A stretch of 27,984 nucleotides of DNA from JBFFXF01 sp041569895 (GCA_041569895.1 JBFFXF010000081.1:1-27984), one strand, 5' to 3'; positions 13,794-22,948 are shown, counted from the stretch's first letter. The notes: a model not told the origin generated them from the sequence alone. Made by a program: numbers and translations.

Positions 13794-16238
13794 ATGTACA
13801 TCTCGCTCAACTGGATTCGACGGCACTGTCCCTTCGAGACCGACGATTCGCCGGCGCGGATCGGCGAGCGCTTCTCGCTCGCGACGGCCGAGGTCGAGGG
13901 CGTGACGAGCCGCGGCGAGGGGCTCGAGCAGTTCGTCGCCGGCCGGGTGCTCGAGTCGGAGGAGGTCAACGGCACCGGGGGCCGGCTGCGGAAGTGCCTC
14001 GTCGATCACGGCGCCGCGAAGCCGTCGACGGTGGTGTGCGGCGCTCCGAATGCGCGGGTCGGCGTGGTCGCTCCGTTCGCGCGCCCGGGCCTCGTGGTCC
14101 TCGGCAAGGAGCTGCGCGCCGCCAAGATCCGCGGCGTGGTCTCCCACGGCATGCTCCTCGCGGAGGACGAGCTCGGGCTCTCGGACAATCACGACGAGAT
14201 CATGGAGCTGCCCGGGGACGTCGAGCCGGGCGTGCCGCTGACCGAGGTGCACCCCGACCTCCGCGACATCGTGCTCGAGATCGACAACAAGTCGATGACG
14301 CACCGGCCGGACCTGTGGGGGCATCACGGGCTGGCGCGCGAGTTCGCGACCATCTACGGGACGCCGCTGCGACCCTATGAGGTCGACGAGTCGCTCGCCA
14401 CGCGCCGCGGCGATGCGCGTGTCCGGGTGTCGATCGAGGACGGCGACGCGCGCCGGCGGTGCCGGCGGTACTGCGGCCTGCGAATCGATCGCGTCAAGGT
14501 GGGACCGTCGCCGGCATGGCTCCGACACCTGCTCCTCGCGGTCGGCAGTCGTCCGATCAACAACATCGTCGACATCACGAACTACATCCTCTTCGACCTC
14601 GGGCAGCCGCTGCACGCGTTCGATCGAGAGCGCATCGAGGGCGAGCAGATCATCGTCAGGATGCGCTCGCCGAAGGAGAAACTGCGGCTCCTCGACGGGC
14701 GGGAAATCGCTCTCGACGCCGAGGACCTCGTGATTGCCGACGGACGCCGCGCCGTCGCGCTGGCCGGCGTCATGGGCGGCGAGGACTCCGAGATCTCTCC
14801 GGAGACGACCTCGATCTTTCTCGAGTCCGCGAACTTCGATCCGGGGAGCGTGCGTCGCTCGAGCATGCGCCACGGACGGACCGAGTCGTCGGCGCGCTTC
14901 GAGAAGTCGCTCGATGCGACCCAGGCGCGTCTCGGCATCCTCCGCGCCGCGGAGCTCGTGCTCGAGCTCTGCCCCGGCGCCAGGGTGGTCGGGCCCCTTC
15001 AGGACGTCGGCTTCGAGCCTCCGGATCCGATCGTCATCGAGCTCTCCTCCGACTTCATCCCGGGGCGTCTGGGCACCGAGCTCAGCGAGGAGCGGACGCG
15101 CGAGATCCTCGACGGCCTCGGTTTCGAGGTCGACGAGACGCAGCGCGCCGCGGCCGACATCGGCATCGCGCCGTCGACCTGGCGCGTCACTGTCCCGAGC
15201 TGGCGGGCGACGCGCGACGTGTCGATCCGTGAGGATCTGGTCGAGGAGGTCGGCCGCATTCACGGCTACGGGGAGATCGAGCCGTTCGCGCCGAAGTGGC
15301 CGGTGGTGGCGCCGCCGATCAACGAGCGGCGCGTGCTCGAACGCGGCATCAAGCAGTTCCTGACTCTGCGATGCGGCCTCGACGAGGTGTTCACGTACCC
15401 CATGGTGGGCGCCGAGCATTGCGCCCTCTTCGGGCTCGACCCGTCGGAGCACCTGGTGCTGGTCAACGCCATGAGCGAGGACCTCGACCGGCTTCGACGG
15501 GAGATCGTGCCGATCCACCTCGAGAAGGCGCGCGACAATCAGCGCTTCGTCGAACGCTTCGGGTTCTTCGAGATGGGGCGCGTGTACCTGAAGGAGGCGT
15601 CGCGGCTGCGCGAGCCGGAGCTCCCGCGGGAGCAGACGCGCGTCTGCGGCGTGCTGTCGGTCCCCGAGAAGGACGAGCGGAACTTCTACCGGGTGCGGCG
15701 CATCGTCCTGTCGCTCGCGCGCTTCCTCCAGCTCGACGGCGTCTCGATTGCGCCGCTCGAGGCCGCTCCGTCCTGGGCGCACCCGGGTGTCGGCGCGACG
15801 CTTCGCGTCGGGGATGCGGTCGCCGGGAGCTTCTACCGCGTGCACCCGGTCACCGCCGGGCGGCTCGAGCTGCGCGGCGACGTGCTCGCCTTCGATCTCG
15901 ATCTCGAGACGATCGCCGCCGCGCCGCGCTCCGAGACCCGCTACCGGCCGCTGCCACGCTATCCGGGCGTGCCGTTCGACGTCGCCGTCGTCGCCGACGA
16001 GAGGACGGCGGTCGGCGCGATCCGAGAGGTCATCGTCGAGGCGGGGAAGGAGCTCCTGCGTGACGTCTCCGTGTTCGACGTCTACCGCGGAGCGGGCGTC
16101 GGCGAGGGAAAGAAGTCGGTGGCCTTCCAGCTGCTCTTCCGCGCGGATGACCACACGCTCGGCGCCGACGAGGTCGATCGCATCCAGAACGCGGTCGTCG
16201 AGGCGCTCGAGCGCGCCGGCTACCCGTTGCGGAGCTGA
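13794..16238 (+). CDS. pheT: Phenylalanyl-tRNA synthetase beta subunit
   Basis: This is the non-catalytic partner of PheS, which binds tRNA and edits misacylated Tyr-tRNA-Phe. The 814-residue protein contains the EMAP-type tRNA-binding domain (about 42-150; VCGAPNARVG, VVSHGMLLAEDELGLS), the B3/B4 editing domain region with THRPDLWGHHGLAREF and RPINNIVDITNYIL, the B5 domain around FIPGRLGTELSEERTREIL, and a C-terminal FDX-ACB anticodon-binding domain (about 720-814; FDVYRG, VAFQLLFR). Length is normal. It converges on the lipoprotein gene on the minus strand. A GC-rich hairpin at 16240-16257 follows the stop but lacks a T tract. Confidence 0.97.
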   Translation: MYISLNWIRRHCPFETDDSPARIGERFSLATAEVEGVTSRGEGLEQFVAGRVLESEEVNGTGGRLRKCLVDHGAAKPSTVVCGAPNARVGVVAPFARPGLVVLGKELRAAKIRGVVSHGMLLAEDELGLSDNHDEIMELPGDVEPGVPLTEVHPDLRDIVLEIDNKSMTHRPDLWGHHGLAREFATIYGTPLRPYEVDESLATRRGDARVRVSIEDGDARRRCRRYCGLRIDRVKVGPSPAWLRHLLLAVGSRPINNIVDITNYILFDLGQPLHAFDRERIEGEQIIVRMRSPKEKLRLLDGREIALDAEDLVIADGRRAVALAGVMGGEDSEISPETTSIFLESANFDPGSVRRSSMRHGRTESSARFEKSLDATQARLGILRAAELVLELCPGARVVGPLQDVGFEPPDPIVIELSSDFIPGRLGTELSEERTREILDGLGFEVDETQRAAADIGIAPSTWRVTVPSWRATRDVSIREDLVEEVGRIHGYGEIEPFAPKWPVVAPPINERRVLERGIKQFLTLRCGLDEVFTYPMVGAEHCALFGLDPSEHLVLVNAMSEDLDRLRREIVPIHLEKARDNQRFVERFGFFEMGRVYLKEASRLREPELPREQTRVCGVLSVPEKDERNFYRVRRIVLSLARFLQLDGVSIAPLEAAPSWAHPGVGATLRVGDAVAGSFYRVHPVTAGRLELRGDVLAFDLDLETIAAAPRSETRYRPLPRYPGVPFDVAVVADERTAVGAIREVIVEAGKELLRDVSVFDVYRGAGVGEGKKSVAFQLLFRADDHTLGADEVDRIQNAVVEALERAGYPLRS

Positions 16239-16299
16239 CCCGGGGCTCGCAGCCCGGCTTCCGCGATCTCCATCCGCGATCCGCGCTCGATGGCCCGGC

Positions 16300-17283
16300 T
16301 CACTCGGCGCGCATCCACGCCTCGTCGTCGCGGGGCGACCAGCCAGGAGGCGTCTCGCCGGAGTGCTCCGGCTCGTCGTCCTCGGGCTGCAGGGCGCGCG
16401 CCGCGGCGAGGCGGCGAGCGCAGCCGGCGCGCGCGGTGACGTAGAAGCCCTTGTGGCCGAGCCGCAGCGCCTGGTCGTACAGCTCGAGCGCCTCGGCGTA
16501 CTCGCCCATCGCCTCGAGAAACACGGCCAGGTTGTACGCCGCCGCGGCGTTCTGCGGGTTGGTCTCGAAATAGCGCCGCATGTCGGCGGCCGCCTGCGCG
16601 ACGCCACCGGCCTTCGCCGTCTCGATGATCGGCAGCTGCGCCTCGTCGTCGTCGTCGAGTCGCACGTAGCTCACGACCGACACCGGCGTCAGGTCGTGGA
16701 GCAGGCGCGCGACGGCGCGGCGGCCGGCGTACTCGATGATCTCTTCACGAGGTGCCTCCAGGTCGTCGGTCGATGCCACGCCGCGATACTCTCTCTCGAC
16801 GAGGATCGCCCGACCCTCGTCGTCGAAGACGGTCACCGCGAGCAACACCGCGCCGCACTTGACCGGAACGACCTCGACGTACTCCGCGCCCTCCTCGTCG
16901 ACGCGGACGACCTCGTTGTTGTCTCGATACGCGACCCACTCGAGGATGTCGATGCGCACGCCGGCGTGCCGCGACTCGAGCGCCGTCGACGCGGCCGTTC
17001 CCTCGAGCGCGACTCGCCTGCCGGAGACCCGCACGCGGACGCCGTCCTCGCTCCGATCGGCGGCCGTGAAGTAGCCACGAGCGCGGCACTGGTTGAGGAA
17101 CTCGCGGTAGACGTACTCGCGGGCGCTGCGGCGTCCCTCGCCATCCAGGATCACCAGGTGGTTCGTCGCGCCGACGTTGACCGGACCCGGGCGCATGCTG
17201 TAGACGGCGATTTTGGTGGCGCAGCCGGACGCCGCGACGAGCGCGAGGGCGCCGGCCAGCGCCAGGGATCGGTGGGTGGACAT
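16300..17283 (-). CDS. Lipoprotein with TPR repeats, unknown function
   Basis: The 327-residue protein has a lipoprotein signal peptide (LALVAASGCATK; acylated Cys21). The middle is a mixed alpha/beta domain of unknown family (about 25-235). Residues about 240-300 form tetratricopeptide-like helices (NPQNAAAAYNLAVFLEAMGEYAEALELYDQAL is read over two segments), followed by an acidic, disordered tail. ATG 17283 has AGGAGA four bases upstream, so the much longer frame to 18009, antisense to the L,D-transpeptidase gene, is rejected. It is divergent from that gene. A role in envelope assembly or secretion is only a guess. Confidence 0.85.
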   Translation of the reverse strand: MSTHRSLALAGALALVAASGCATKIAVYSMRPGPVNVGATNHLVILDGEGRRSAREYVYREFLNQCRARGYFTAADRSEDGVRVRVSGRRVALEGTAASTALESRHAGVRIDILEWVAYRDNNEVVRVDEEGAEYVEVVPVKCGAVLLAVTVFDDEGRAILVEREYRGVASTDDLEAPREEIIEYAGRRAVARLLHDLTPVSVVSYVRLDDDDEAQLPIIETAKAGGVAQAAADMRRYFETNPQNAAAAYNLAVFLEAMGEYAEALELYDQALRLGHKGFYVTARAGCARRLAAARALQPEDDEPEHSGETPPGWSPRDDEAWMRAE

Positions 17284-17623
17284 CGGTCTCTCCTGGCGCT
17301 CTCGGGGCGCTCTCATCTCGGATCTCCCGGAATCTTCGATCTCTTCGGAACTTGCGTCACTCGGCCGACACCCCTTTTGTCGGACCCCGGGAGGAAGGCG
17401 CTTTGCCCGTTTTTCGCTGCGAACCGAGGGCTCGCCGGAGGCGTCACGAGGTTGCGCCGCGCGGGAGGGGCGAAGTACAATGTGCCCCGTTGCATCGCGG
17501 CGCGCGGTGATTGCGTGAGGCGGTTCGTCAGGCGCCTGCGTCGGACGGCCCTTCGCGCGGTCCTGCGTCCGGCGGTGTTGAAGTGAAGGAAAGACCGAAG
17601 TGAAGAGATCCGAGGAGCTCACC
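17284..17623. other. Divergent intergenic region, 340 bp
   Basis: This separates the minus-strand lipoprotein gene from the + strand L,D-transpeptidase gene. It holds a + strand promoter at 17452-17481 and an inverted repeat CCGAC/GTCGG near 17363-17382 around a short T-rich loop, which could be an operator or a small hairpin. No protein gene is supported here. Confidence 0.55.
17452..17481 (+). promoter_or_regulatory. Promoter of the L,D-transpeptidase gene
   Basis: -35 TTGCGC (17452-17457), 18-bp spacer and -10 TACAAT (17476-17481) predict a leader of about 135 nt before the ATG at 17624. Confidence 0.55.
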
Positions 17624-18910
17624 ATGGCCCGCGCCTTTCTTTTCATCGTTCTCGTCGCCCTCGGCGCTGGCGGCATGTACGCGTACCAGCAATACCTCGC
17701 CGAGGGCGGGGCAGGCGGCGGCGTTCCGGAAACGCCGTCGGCTGGATCCACGGCGGACGCCGACGCGCTGGCGGACACCGCGCTGGCGCCCGTGGCGAGC
17801 AGCGACGAGGGGGCTCCGACCCCGGCTGTCGAGACGGGCCAGGAGATTGCCGACTCGCCCGCCGACGCGCCTCCCGCTCCCGACGTGCTGGTCCTCGGCG
17901 CGGACGAGCTGCGGCCGGAGTCGCCGCCCGCGGAGGAGAACGCGCCTCCGAATCCGCTCCTCGGGGCCGCTCCGGAGGAGTTCGCGGAGTCGTACCGCGC
18001 CGCGACCAAGGCGATCGCTTCCGGCGATATCGAGCAGGGGTATCGGCTCTACCGCGTCATCTGGGACGCCGCGAAGGGCCGCGACGACATCGACGTCACC
18101 GTGGTCGCGCGCAAGCTCGCCGAGGCGACGCCGGACGAGGACGAGAGGATCGAGTACTTCCGCTACGTCGCCGAGCATGACGCGGTCGCCGCGGGGCAGT
18201 TCCAGGCGAGCCTCCGCGCGGGGACGGCGCTCGCCGGCGAGCGGGACGCCGAGTCCGTGCGCTCGGCCTGGAAGATGCTCACCCGGGCCTACAACTCCGC
18301 CCGCAACGCGGACGAGCGCGCCCGCGTGCTCGACGTGCTCGATCCGTTCCTGAAGAAGCACCTCTTTTCGCGACGGCCGTCGCCGCTCCTCGAGCGATAT
18401 CGCGTCCAGGAGGGCGATCACCTGTCGCGTATCGCCAGCCAGTACAACACGTCCGCGGACGCGATCAGGCAGCTCAACGGCATCGAGAACGACGTCATCC
18501 GGGTCGGGCAGCGGCTGCTCATTCTCCCGGGCGAGGTCACCATCGCGATCAAGAAGAGCGACTTCCGGCTGGCGCTCTTCGTCGACGGCAAGCTCCTGAT
18601 GGATCGTCCGATCGGCATCGGCGCCGACGACTCGACGCCCGAGGGCTCCTACGTCATCGACGTCAAGCAGAAGGACCCCATCTGGTATCGCCCCGGCAAG
18701 CCACCGCTCCTGCCGAGCGATCCGCGCAACATCCTCGGCACGCGCTGGCTCGGCTTCCGCGACTCCGACGGCATCGGGATCCACGGCACGCCCGACCAGT
18801 CCTCGATCGGCAAGGCGGTGTCCTCCGGCTGCATCCGGCTCCGAAATGCCGACATCGAGCTGATCTACGACTTCGTGCCGCGGATGACGCGGGTCACGGT
18901 GGAGCCCTGA
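17624..18910 (+). CDS. LysM and L,D-transpeptidase (YkuD) domain protein
   Basis: This is a probable peptidoglycan cross-linking or anchoring enzyme acting outside the cytoplasmic membrane. The 428-residue protein has an N-terminal hydrophobic segment (about 4-22, anchor or signal), a long Ala/Pro/Glu-rich linker (25-115), a helical region (115-250), a LysM peptidoglycan-binding domain (258-302; YRVQEGDHLSRIA) and a YkuD catalytic domain (305-427) with IHGT (His387) and SSGCIRL (nucleophile Cys403). ATG 17624 has GAGGAG six bases upstream; an earlier in-frame GTG (17600) lacks such a site. The catalytic residues fit an active enzyme and imply a peptidoglycan wall. Confidence 0.93.
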   Translation: MARAFLFIVLVALGAGGMYAYQQYLAEGGAGGGVPETPSAGSTADADALADTALAPVASSDEGAPTPAVETGQEIADSPADAPPAPDVLVLGADELRPESPPAEENAPPNPLLGAAPEEFAESYRAATKAIASGDIEQGYRLYRVIWDAAKGRDDIDVTVVARKLAEATPDEDERIEYFRYVAEHDAVAAGQFQASLRAGTALAGERDAESVRSAWKMLTRAYNSARNADERARVLDVLDPFLKKHLFSRRPSPLLERYRVQEGDHLSRIASQYNTSADAIRQLNGIENDVIRVGQRLLILPGEVTIAIKKSDFRLALFVDGKLLMDRPIGIGADDSTPEGSYVIDVKQKDPIWYRPGKPPLLPSDPRNILGTRWLGFRDSDGIGIHGTPDQSSIGKAVSSGCIRLRNADIELIYDFVPRMTRVTVEP

Positions 18911-19076
18911 GCCCGGAGCGCGGCCGGCGTGGCGGCCGCGGTCGCCGCGGACGGCTCATGGCGTTTCTCGTCACGAACTTTGGTCTAAGAAACCGGCGCC
19001 TCGAGAGTCGTAGAGGGTGAGGCCGGAGGTCGCGTCCGGCCGCGACGCTGTCCCTGCTTCGACCTCGGAGGCCGCC

Positions 19077-21368
19077 ATGCACTGCAGACTCGCGCTCGCC
19101 CTGGCGCTCGTCGTTCTGAGCCTCGCGCCGGGCGCCTCGCTTCTCGCCGACGGGTTCATCTACATCGAGCCGCACGTCGTCGACGTGCCGCATCCGACTC
19201 CCCAGCCGCGGCCACGCCGCATCGCGCGGCCGCAGTTTCCGCTGCGCGTCACACGGCACCACGTAACCGTCGAGGTCGACGGCAACGTCGCGCGGACCCG
19301 CGTTGACGAGACCTTCCACAACCCGAATCCGCGGCAGCTCGAGGGGACATACCTCTTCCCGCTGCCTCCGGGCGCGTCAATCTCGAACTTCGCGATGTCG
19401 ATGAACGGCAAGATCGTCGACGGGGAGGTGCTCGAGCGCGACAAGGCGCGATCGATCTACGAGTCGATCGTGCGTCAGATCAAGGACCCGGGACTGCTCG
19501 AGTACGTCGACCGCGGGCTGTTCAAGGCGCGCGTGTTTCCGATTCCTGCCAACGGCGACGTCCGTGTGCAGATCGACTACGACGAGCAGCTCCGCGCGGA
19601 CCACGGACACACGCGGTACCACTACCCTCTCGACACCGGCAAGTATTCCTCCGGCGACTACAACAACGTGCTCATCTCGATCGCCCTCCGGACCCATGCG
19701 CCGATCCGCACGGTCAACTGCCCGACGCACTCCGTCGACGTGGCGCGGCCGTCGGATCGCGAGGCGCGGGTCAGTTTCGAGGCGAGCCGGCTGACGGCGG
19801 ACGAGGACTTCATCCTCGACTGGAACGTCGGCACCGACGCTCTCGCCCCGATGCTGCTGACGCACCGGGGCAGCGATGAGGACCGCTTCTTCCTGCTCTC
19901 CGTCGCGCCGTCCGTCCACCGACCGGAGCCGGCGCCCCCGAAGGACCTGGTGATCGTGCTCGACACGTCGGGCAGCATGCTCGGCCCGAAGATGGACGAC
20001 GCGCGCCGGGCCGTGAAGCACTGCGTGCACGGCCTGAACGAGGGGGACCGATTCAACATCGTCGACTTCTCGAGCGAGGCGAGGAAGTTCCGGGACGGCG
20101 TCGTCGAGGCGACACCCGAGAACCGCGCGTCCGCGGTGACCTACATCGACGGGCTGAAGGCACGCGGCGGCACGCACGTCGAGGAGGCGCTCCGGGCCGC
20201 GCTGACGTCCTTTCCCGCGGCGGACGGCCGCCTGCAGATCGTCGTTCTCATCGGCGACGGCGAGCCGACGCTCGGCCTCACCCGTCCCGACGAGCTCACC
20301 GCCATGGTCAAGCCGCTCAACGTGGCCGGCAAGCGCATCTTCTGCTTCGGTGTCGGCGTGGAAGTCGACACGCTGTTGCTCGACCGTCTCGCCAGCGAGA
20401 ACCGCGGCACGACGGAGTACGTGCTGCCCGGCGAGCAGCTCGAGATCAAGCTCTCGAACTTCTACGACAAGATCGACCACCCGGTGCTCACCAACGTCGC
20501 GATCGACTTCCGCGGACTCGCCACCAGCGACGTGTATCCGAAACCCCTTCCGGACCTCTTCAGCGGCGACGAGCTGGTGGTTCTCGGGCGCTTTCGAGAT
20601 CCGGGACGGCACACCGTGCTCATCCGTGGAACCTACCTCGGGAAGGAGCAAGTGCTCGAGTACTCGCTCGACTTCACCGACGAGGGGCCACGCAACGATT
20701 TCCTCCCCCGCATGTGGGCGGCGCGAAAGGTGGGATATCTGCTCGAGGCGATCCGGCTCCACGGCGAGAACCCCGAGCTGCGCGACGAGATCGTTCACCT
20801 GAGCAAGCGATACGGCATCCTCACTCCCTACACGTCATACCTGATCGTCGAGGACGAGTCCACGAGGCAGCCTCCCGCGACCGGCCTCGAGACGATCGGC
20901 GCCGTCCGACTCCGGGAGACGCTCCGGGGCCGGGCGGACAGCGCGAACGCGGCGAGACCCGGGGCCGCCGAGTCCGCCGGTACCGACGCTGTCGCCTCCG
21001 ACAGGCTCCAGTTCGGTGGGCTCAGGCGGTCCGCGGGACGCGAGAGCATCAAGGCGAGCGACGTCATCCGGAAGATCCGGAGCGGCGAGCTGGGCGAGAT
21101 CGAGAGCTTCGTCGAGGAGCGCGTCAACCGCGACGAGATGCGGATGCAACAGGTCGCGGGCAAGACGTTCTACTACATGAGCGGCGACCGCTGGGTCGAT
21201 TCCGCCATCGGCTCGCGGCCGATCGACGGCGCGCGCGAGGTCGTTGCGTACTCTGACGAGTACTTCGAGCTGCTCCGCGAGCATCCCGGCATCGGTCGCG
21301 TGCTCTCGGTCGGCGATCGGCTGGCGTTCCTCTGGGAAGGTCAGGTGATCGTCGTCCGGGTACAATAG
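19077..21368 (+). CDS. Secreted VIT and von Willebrand factor A domain protein
   Basis: The 763-residue protein carries a signal peptide (1-24). A VIT (vault/inter-alpha-trypsin) domain (about 50-185; TRVDETFHNPN, EGTYLFPLPPGASI) precedes a vWA domain (about 288-465) whose metal-binding MIDAS motif is DTSGS (296-300). The C-terminal 250 residues form an extension of unknown role. Such VIT-vWA proteins bind partners through a divalent metal and are frequent in planctomycetes. ATG 19077 has GGAGG five bases upstream; a GTG at 19017 would put 20 extra residues before the signal peptide. The last codon and stop overlap the TACAAT preceding the cysteine desulfurase gene. No C-terminal sorting signal is evident. 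Confidence 0.93.
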   Translation: MHCRLALALALVVLSLAPGASLLADGFIYIEPHVVDVPHPTPQPRPRRIARPQFPLRVTRHHVTVEVDGNVARTRVDETFHNPNPRQLEGTYLFPLPPGASISNFAMSMNGKIVDGEVLERDKARSIYESIVRQIKDPGLLEYVDRGLFKARVFPIPANGDVRVQIDYDEQLRADHGHTRYHYPLDTGKYSSGDYNNVLISIALRTHAPIRTVNCPTHSVDVARPSDREARVSFEASRLTADEDFILDWNVGTDALAPMLLTHRGSDEDRFFLLSVAPSVHRPEPAPPKDLVIVLDTSGSMLGPKMDDARRAVKHCVHGLNEGDRFNIVDFSSEARKFRDGVVEATPENRASAVTYIDGLKARGGTHVEEALRAALTSFPAADGRLQIVVLIGDGEPTLGLTRPDELTAMVKPLNVAGKRIFCFGVGVEVDTLLLDRLASENRGTTEYVLPGEQLEIKLSNFYDKIDHPVLTNVAIDFRGLATSDVYPKPLPDLFSGDELVVLGRFRDPGRHTVLIRGTYLGKEQVLEYSLDFTDEGPRNDFLPRMWAARKVGYLLEAIRLHGENPELRDEIVHLSKRYGILTPYTSYLIVEDESTRQPPATGLETIGAVRLRETLRGRADSANAARPGAAESAGTDAVASDRLQFGGLRRSAGRESIKASDVIRKIRSGELGEIESFVEERVNRDEMRMQQVAGKTFYYMSGDRWVDSAIGSRPIDGAREVVAYSDEYFELLREHPGIGRVLSVGDRLAFLWEGQVIVVRVQ
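21361..21366 (+). promoter_or_regulatory. -10-like TACAAT six bases before the desulfurase ATG
   Basis: TACAAT overlaps the last codons and stop of the VIT/vWA gene and is followed by AGGGGA and ATG 21373. This is the same spacing as the two leaderless candidates on the minus strand, but no convincing -35 is present, and read-through with AGGGG as a ribosome site is an alternative. Confidence 0.35.
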
Positions 21369-21372
21369 GGGA

Positions 21373-22566
21373 ATGACTGCTGGCGAGACCGGACGGATCT
21401 ACCTCGACCATGCCGCGACCACTCCAGTCCGGCCCGAGGTGCGGGCCGCGATGGCGCCGTACCTCGGCGATCGCTTCGGAAACCCCAGCTCTCTCCACGG
21501 CGAGGGCCGCGCCGCGCGCGAGGCGCTCGAGTCCGCCCGGGACGCGATGCGCTCCGCGCTCGGCGCGCGCGACTGCCGGGTGGTATTCACGGGAGGCGGG
21601 ACCGAATCGGACAACGCGGCGATCCTCGGAACGCTCCTCGCGCGCCTCGCCGAGGGGGCGAGTCCCGCCGAGCTTCACGTCGTCGCGAGCGCCGTCGAAC
21701 ACGCCGCCGTCCTCGGCGCGCTCGAGGTCGCGAACCGCTGGGGCGTGAGCCACACGCTCGTGGCGGTCGACGGCGAAGGACGCGTGGATCCGTCGGACGT
21801 GCTGGCCGCGCTGCGTCCCGGGACCGCGCTCGTTTCCGTCATGGCCGTCAACAACGAGACCGGCACGATCGAGCCGATTCGCCAGATCGGCGATCGCGTG
21901 CGCGCGCGGGGCGTGACATTCCACACCGACGCCATCCAGCTCCTCGGCAAGGGCGCCGTCGACATCGCCGATCTGCCGGCGGACATTGTCACACTCTCGG
22001 CACACAAGATCTGCGGTCCGAAGGGTGTCGGGGCGCTGGTCGTGCGCGATGGCGTCGCACTCGAGGGACTCGTGCGAGGGGGCGCGCAGGAGCGAGGGCT
22101 GCGTGGCGGCACCGAGTCAGTGGCGGGCGCCGTGGGATTCGCCGAGGCGACGCGGCTCGCCGTCGAGGAGCTCGCCGTCGAGGCGCCGCGACTCGACGCG
22201 ATGCGTCGTCGATTGCGCGACTCGATTCTCCGCTCGATCGACGAAACGCGGTGCAACACTCCCGACGATGGCGCGGCGCCTCACATCCTGAGCGTCGCCT
22301 TCGACGGTGTCGAGGGCGAGTCGCTGCTCCGCCGCCTCGACGACCTCGGCGTCGCGGTCTCCACCGGCAGCGCGTGCAATGTCGGCGCGCGGAAACCGTC
22401 CCACGTCCTCGCAGCGATGGGTTTCGAGCCGGCGAGGATTCGCGGCACGCTGCGGTTCTCGCTCGGACGCACGACGCGGGAGGAAGAGGTCGGTGAGGTC
22501 ACGGCGCGCGTCGAGGACGCGGTGCGCCGCCTGCGGTCGATCGCGCCCGGCCGTTCACCGAGCTGA
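21373..22566 (+). CDS. iscS: Cysteine desulfurase (NifS/IscS family)
   Basis: A PLP enzyme that takes sulfur from cysteine for Fe-S cluster and tRNA thiolation pathways. The 397-residue protein shows LDHAATTPVRPEV at the start, GGGTESDNAAI, EHAAV (His110), the PLP lysine in SAHKICGPKGVG (Lys212), RGGTESV, and the catalytic loop STGSACNVG (Cys335). The short-loop SGSAC type places it in the NifS/IscS group rather than SufS; iscS versus nifS cannot be settled, as no iscU, nifU, iscR or mnmA neighbour is visible. It begins four bases after the VIT/vWA stop. Confidence 0.93.
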   Translation: MTAGETGRIYLDHAATTPVRPEVRAAMAPYLGDRFGNPSSLHGEGRAAREALESARDAMRSALGARDCRVVFTGGGTESDNAAILGTLLARLAEGASPAELHVVASAVEHAAVLGALEVANRWGVSHTLVAVDGEGRVDPSDVLAALRPGTALVSVMAVNNETGTIEPIRQIGDRVRARGVTFHTDAIQLLGKGAVDIADLPADIVTLSAHKICGPKGVGALVVRDGVALEGLVRGGAQERGLRGGTESVAGAVGFAEATRLAVEELAVEAPRLDAMRRRLRDSILRSIDETRCNTPDDGAAPHILSVAFDGVEGESLLRRLDDLGVAVSTGSACNVGARKPSHVLAAMGFEPARIRGTLRFSLGRTTREEEVGEVTARVEDAVRRLRSIAPGRSPS

Positions 22567-22633
22567 CGCGCCGAATCCCGGTCGCCCGTGGAACGGACCG
22601 ATAACGCGACGTTTGAAAAAATACGAAAAAAAG

Positions 22634-22677
22634 AAAAAAAATGGGCGCCCCCGGGCCGGGGAGGCTCGAGAGCGCCC
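22634..22677 (-). terminator. Strong intrinsic terminator (minus strand)
   Basis: Read on the minus strand: outer stem GGGCGC/GCGCCC (22672-22677 with 22643-22648), inner stem CCCCGG/CCGGGG (22656-22661 with 22649-22654), then A and eight T (22641-22634), followed by another T-rich run. It faces away from the desulfurase gene, so it does not end that transcript. Confidence 0.75.
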
Positions 22678-22694
22678 TGGGGCAGTTGTGGGCA
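22634..22694 (-). ncRNA. Candidate short minus-strand RNA
   Basis: A minus-strand promoter-like pair, TTGCAA (22723-22728) and TAAAGT (22701-22706) with 16-bp spacing, would start a transcript near 22694 that ends at the strong terminator 22634-22677. The product would be about 60 nt, mostly the terminator hairpin. No RNA family is recognised. It may instead be a back-up terminator for read-through from the tRNA gene. Confidence 0.3.
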
Positions 22695-22700
22695 TCGATT

Positions 22701-22728
22701 ACTTTAGTGGGTGGCCCGGAGCTTGCAA
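22701..22728 (-). promoter_or_regulatory. Possible minus-strand promoter
   Basis: -35 TTGCAA (22723-22728), 16-bp spacer, -10 TAAAGT (22701-22706), each four of six matches. It points at the terminator 30 bp downstream. Confidence 0.3.
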
Positions 22729-22780
22729 CACTTTTCCGGACAAAGTCGTGTCCGTGACTGTCGGGTTTCGGACGTTCTCC

Positions 22781-22797
22781 ACAGTGGTGGACACTGT
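22781..22797. promoter_or_regulatory. Inverted repeat, operator-like
   Basis: ACAGTG and CACTGT are perfect inverted halves separated by GTGGA. Size and spacing resemble a dimeric repressor site, but no regulator or target can be named. Confidence 0.3.
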
Positions 22798-22881
22798 CTG
22801 CGTGTCCCGGGCCGATGAGGGAGGTCTGTCGCCGTTTCTCGCCGAGACCACGACTGTGGAGCGCGCAACCGTGGACCGCGC

Positions 22882-22948
22882 CGACGCCACTCGCCCTCCC
22901 CACGACGCCACTCCCCCACGACGCCACTCTCCCCGACGCCACTCTCCC
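22882..22948. repeat. Imperfect tandem repeat, unit CGACGCCACTC plus C-rich tail
   Basis: Four consecutive units begin CGACGCCACTC and differ in their C-rich tails (21, 16, 15 and 15 bp). The last two are identical. The array lies in non-coding DNA. Confidence 0.8.

Noticed and set aside
16240..16257. Hairpin after pheT as an intrinsic terminator
   Set aside because: CCGGGGCT/AGCCCGG has no T tract after it in either direction.
13704..16607. 967-codon minus-strand frame antisense to pheT
   Set aside because: pheT is full length with all domains; the antisense product is low-complexity.
17600..17623. GTG 17600 as start of the L,D-transpeptidase
   Set aside because: GAGGAG lies six bases before ATG 17624, which gives a direct hydrophobic N-terminus.
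16300..18009. Extension of the TPR lipoprotein to ATG 18009
   Set aside because: It would overlap the L,D-transpeptidase gene, whereas ATG 17283 has a ribosome site and a lipoprotein signal.
19017..19076. GTG 19017 as start of the VIT/vWA protein
   Set aside because: It adds 20 residues before the signal peptide, while GGAGG precedes ATG 19077 at five bases.
22775..22783. TTCTCCACA as a replication origin
   Set aside because: One near-match is not a cluster, and no dnaA, dnaN or gyrB is nearby.
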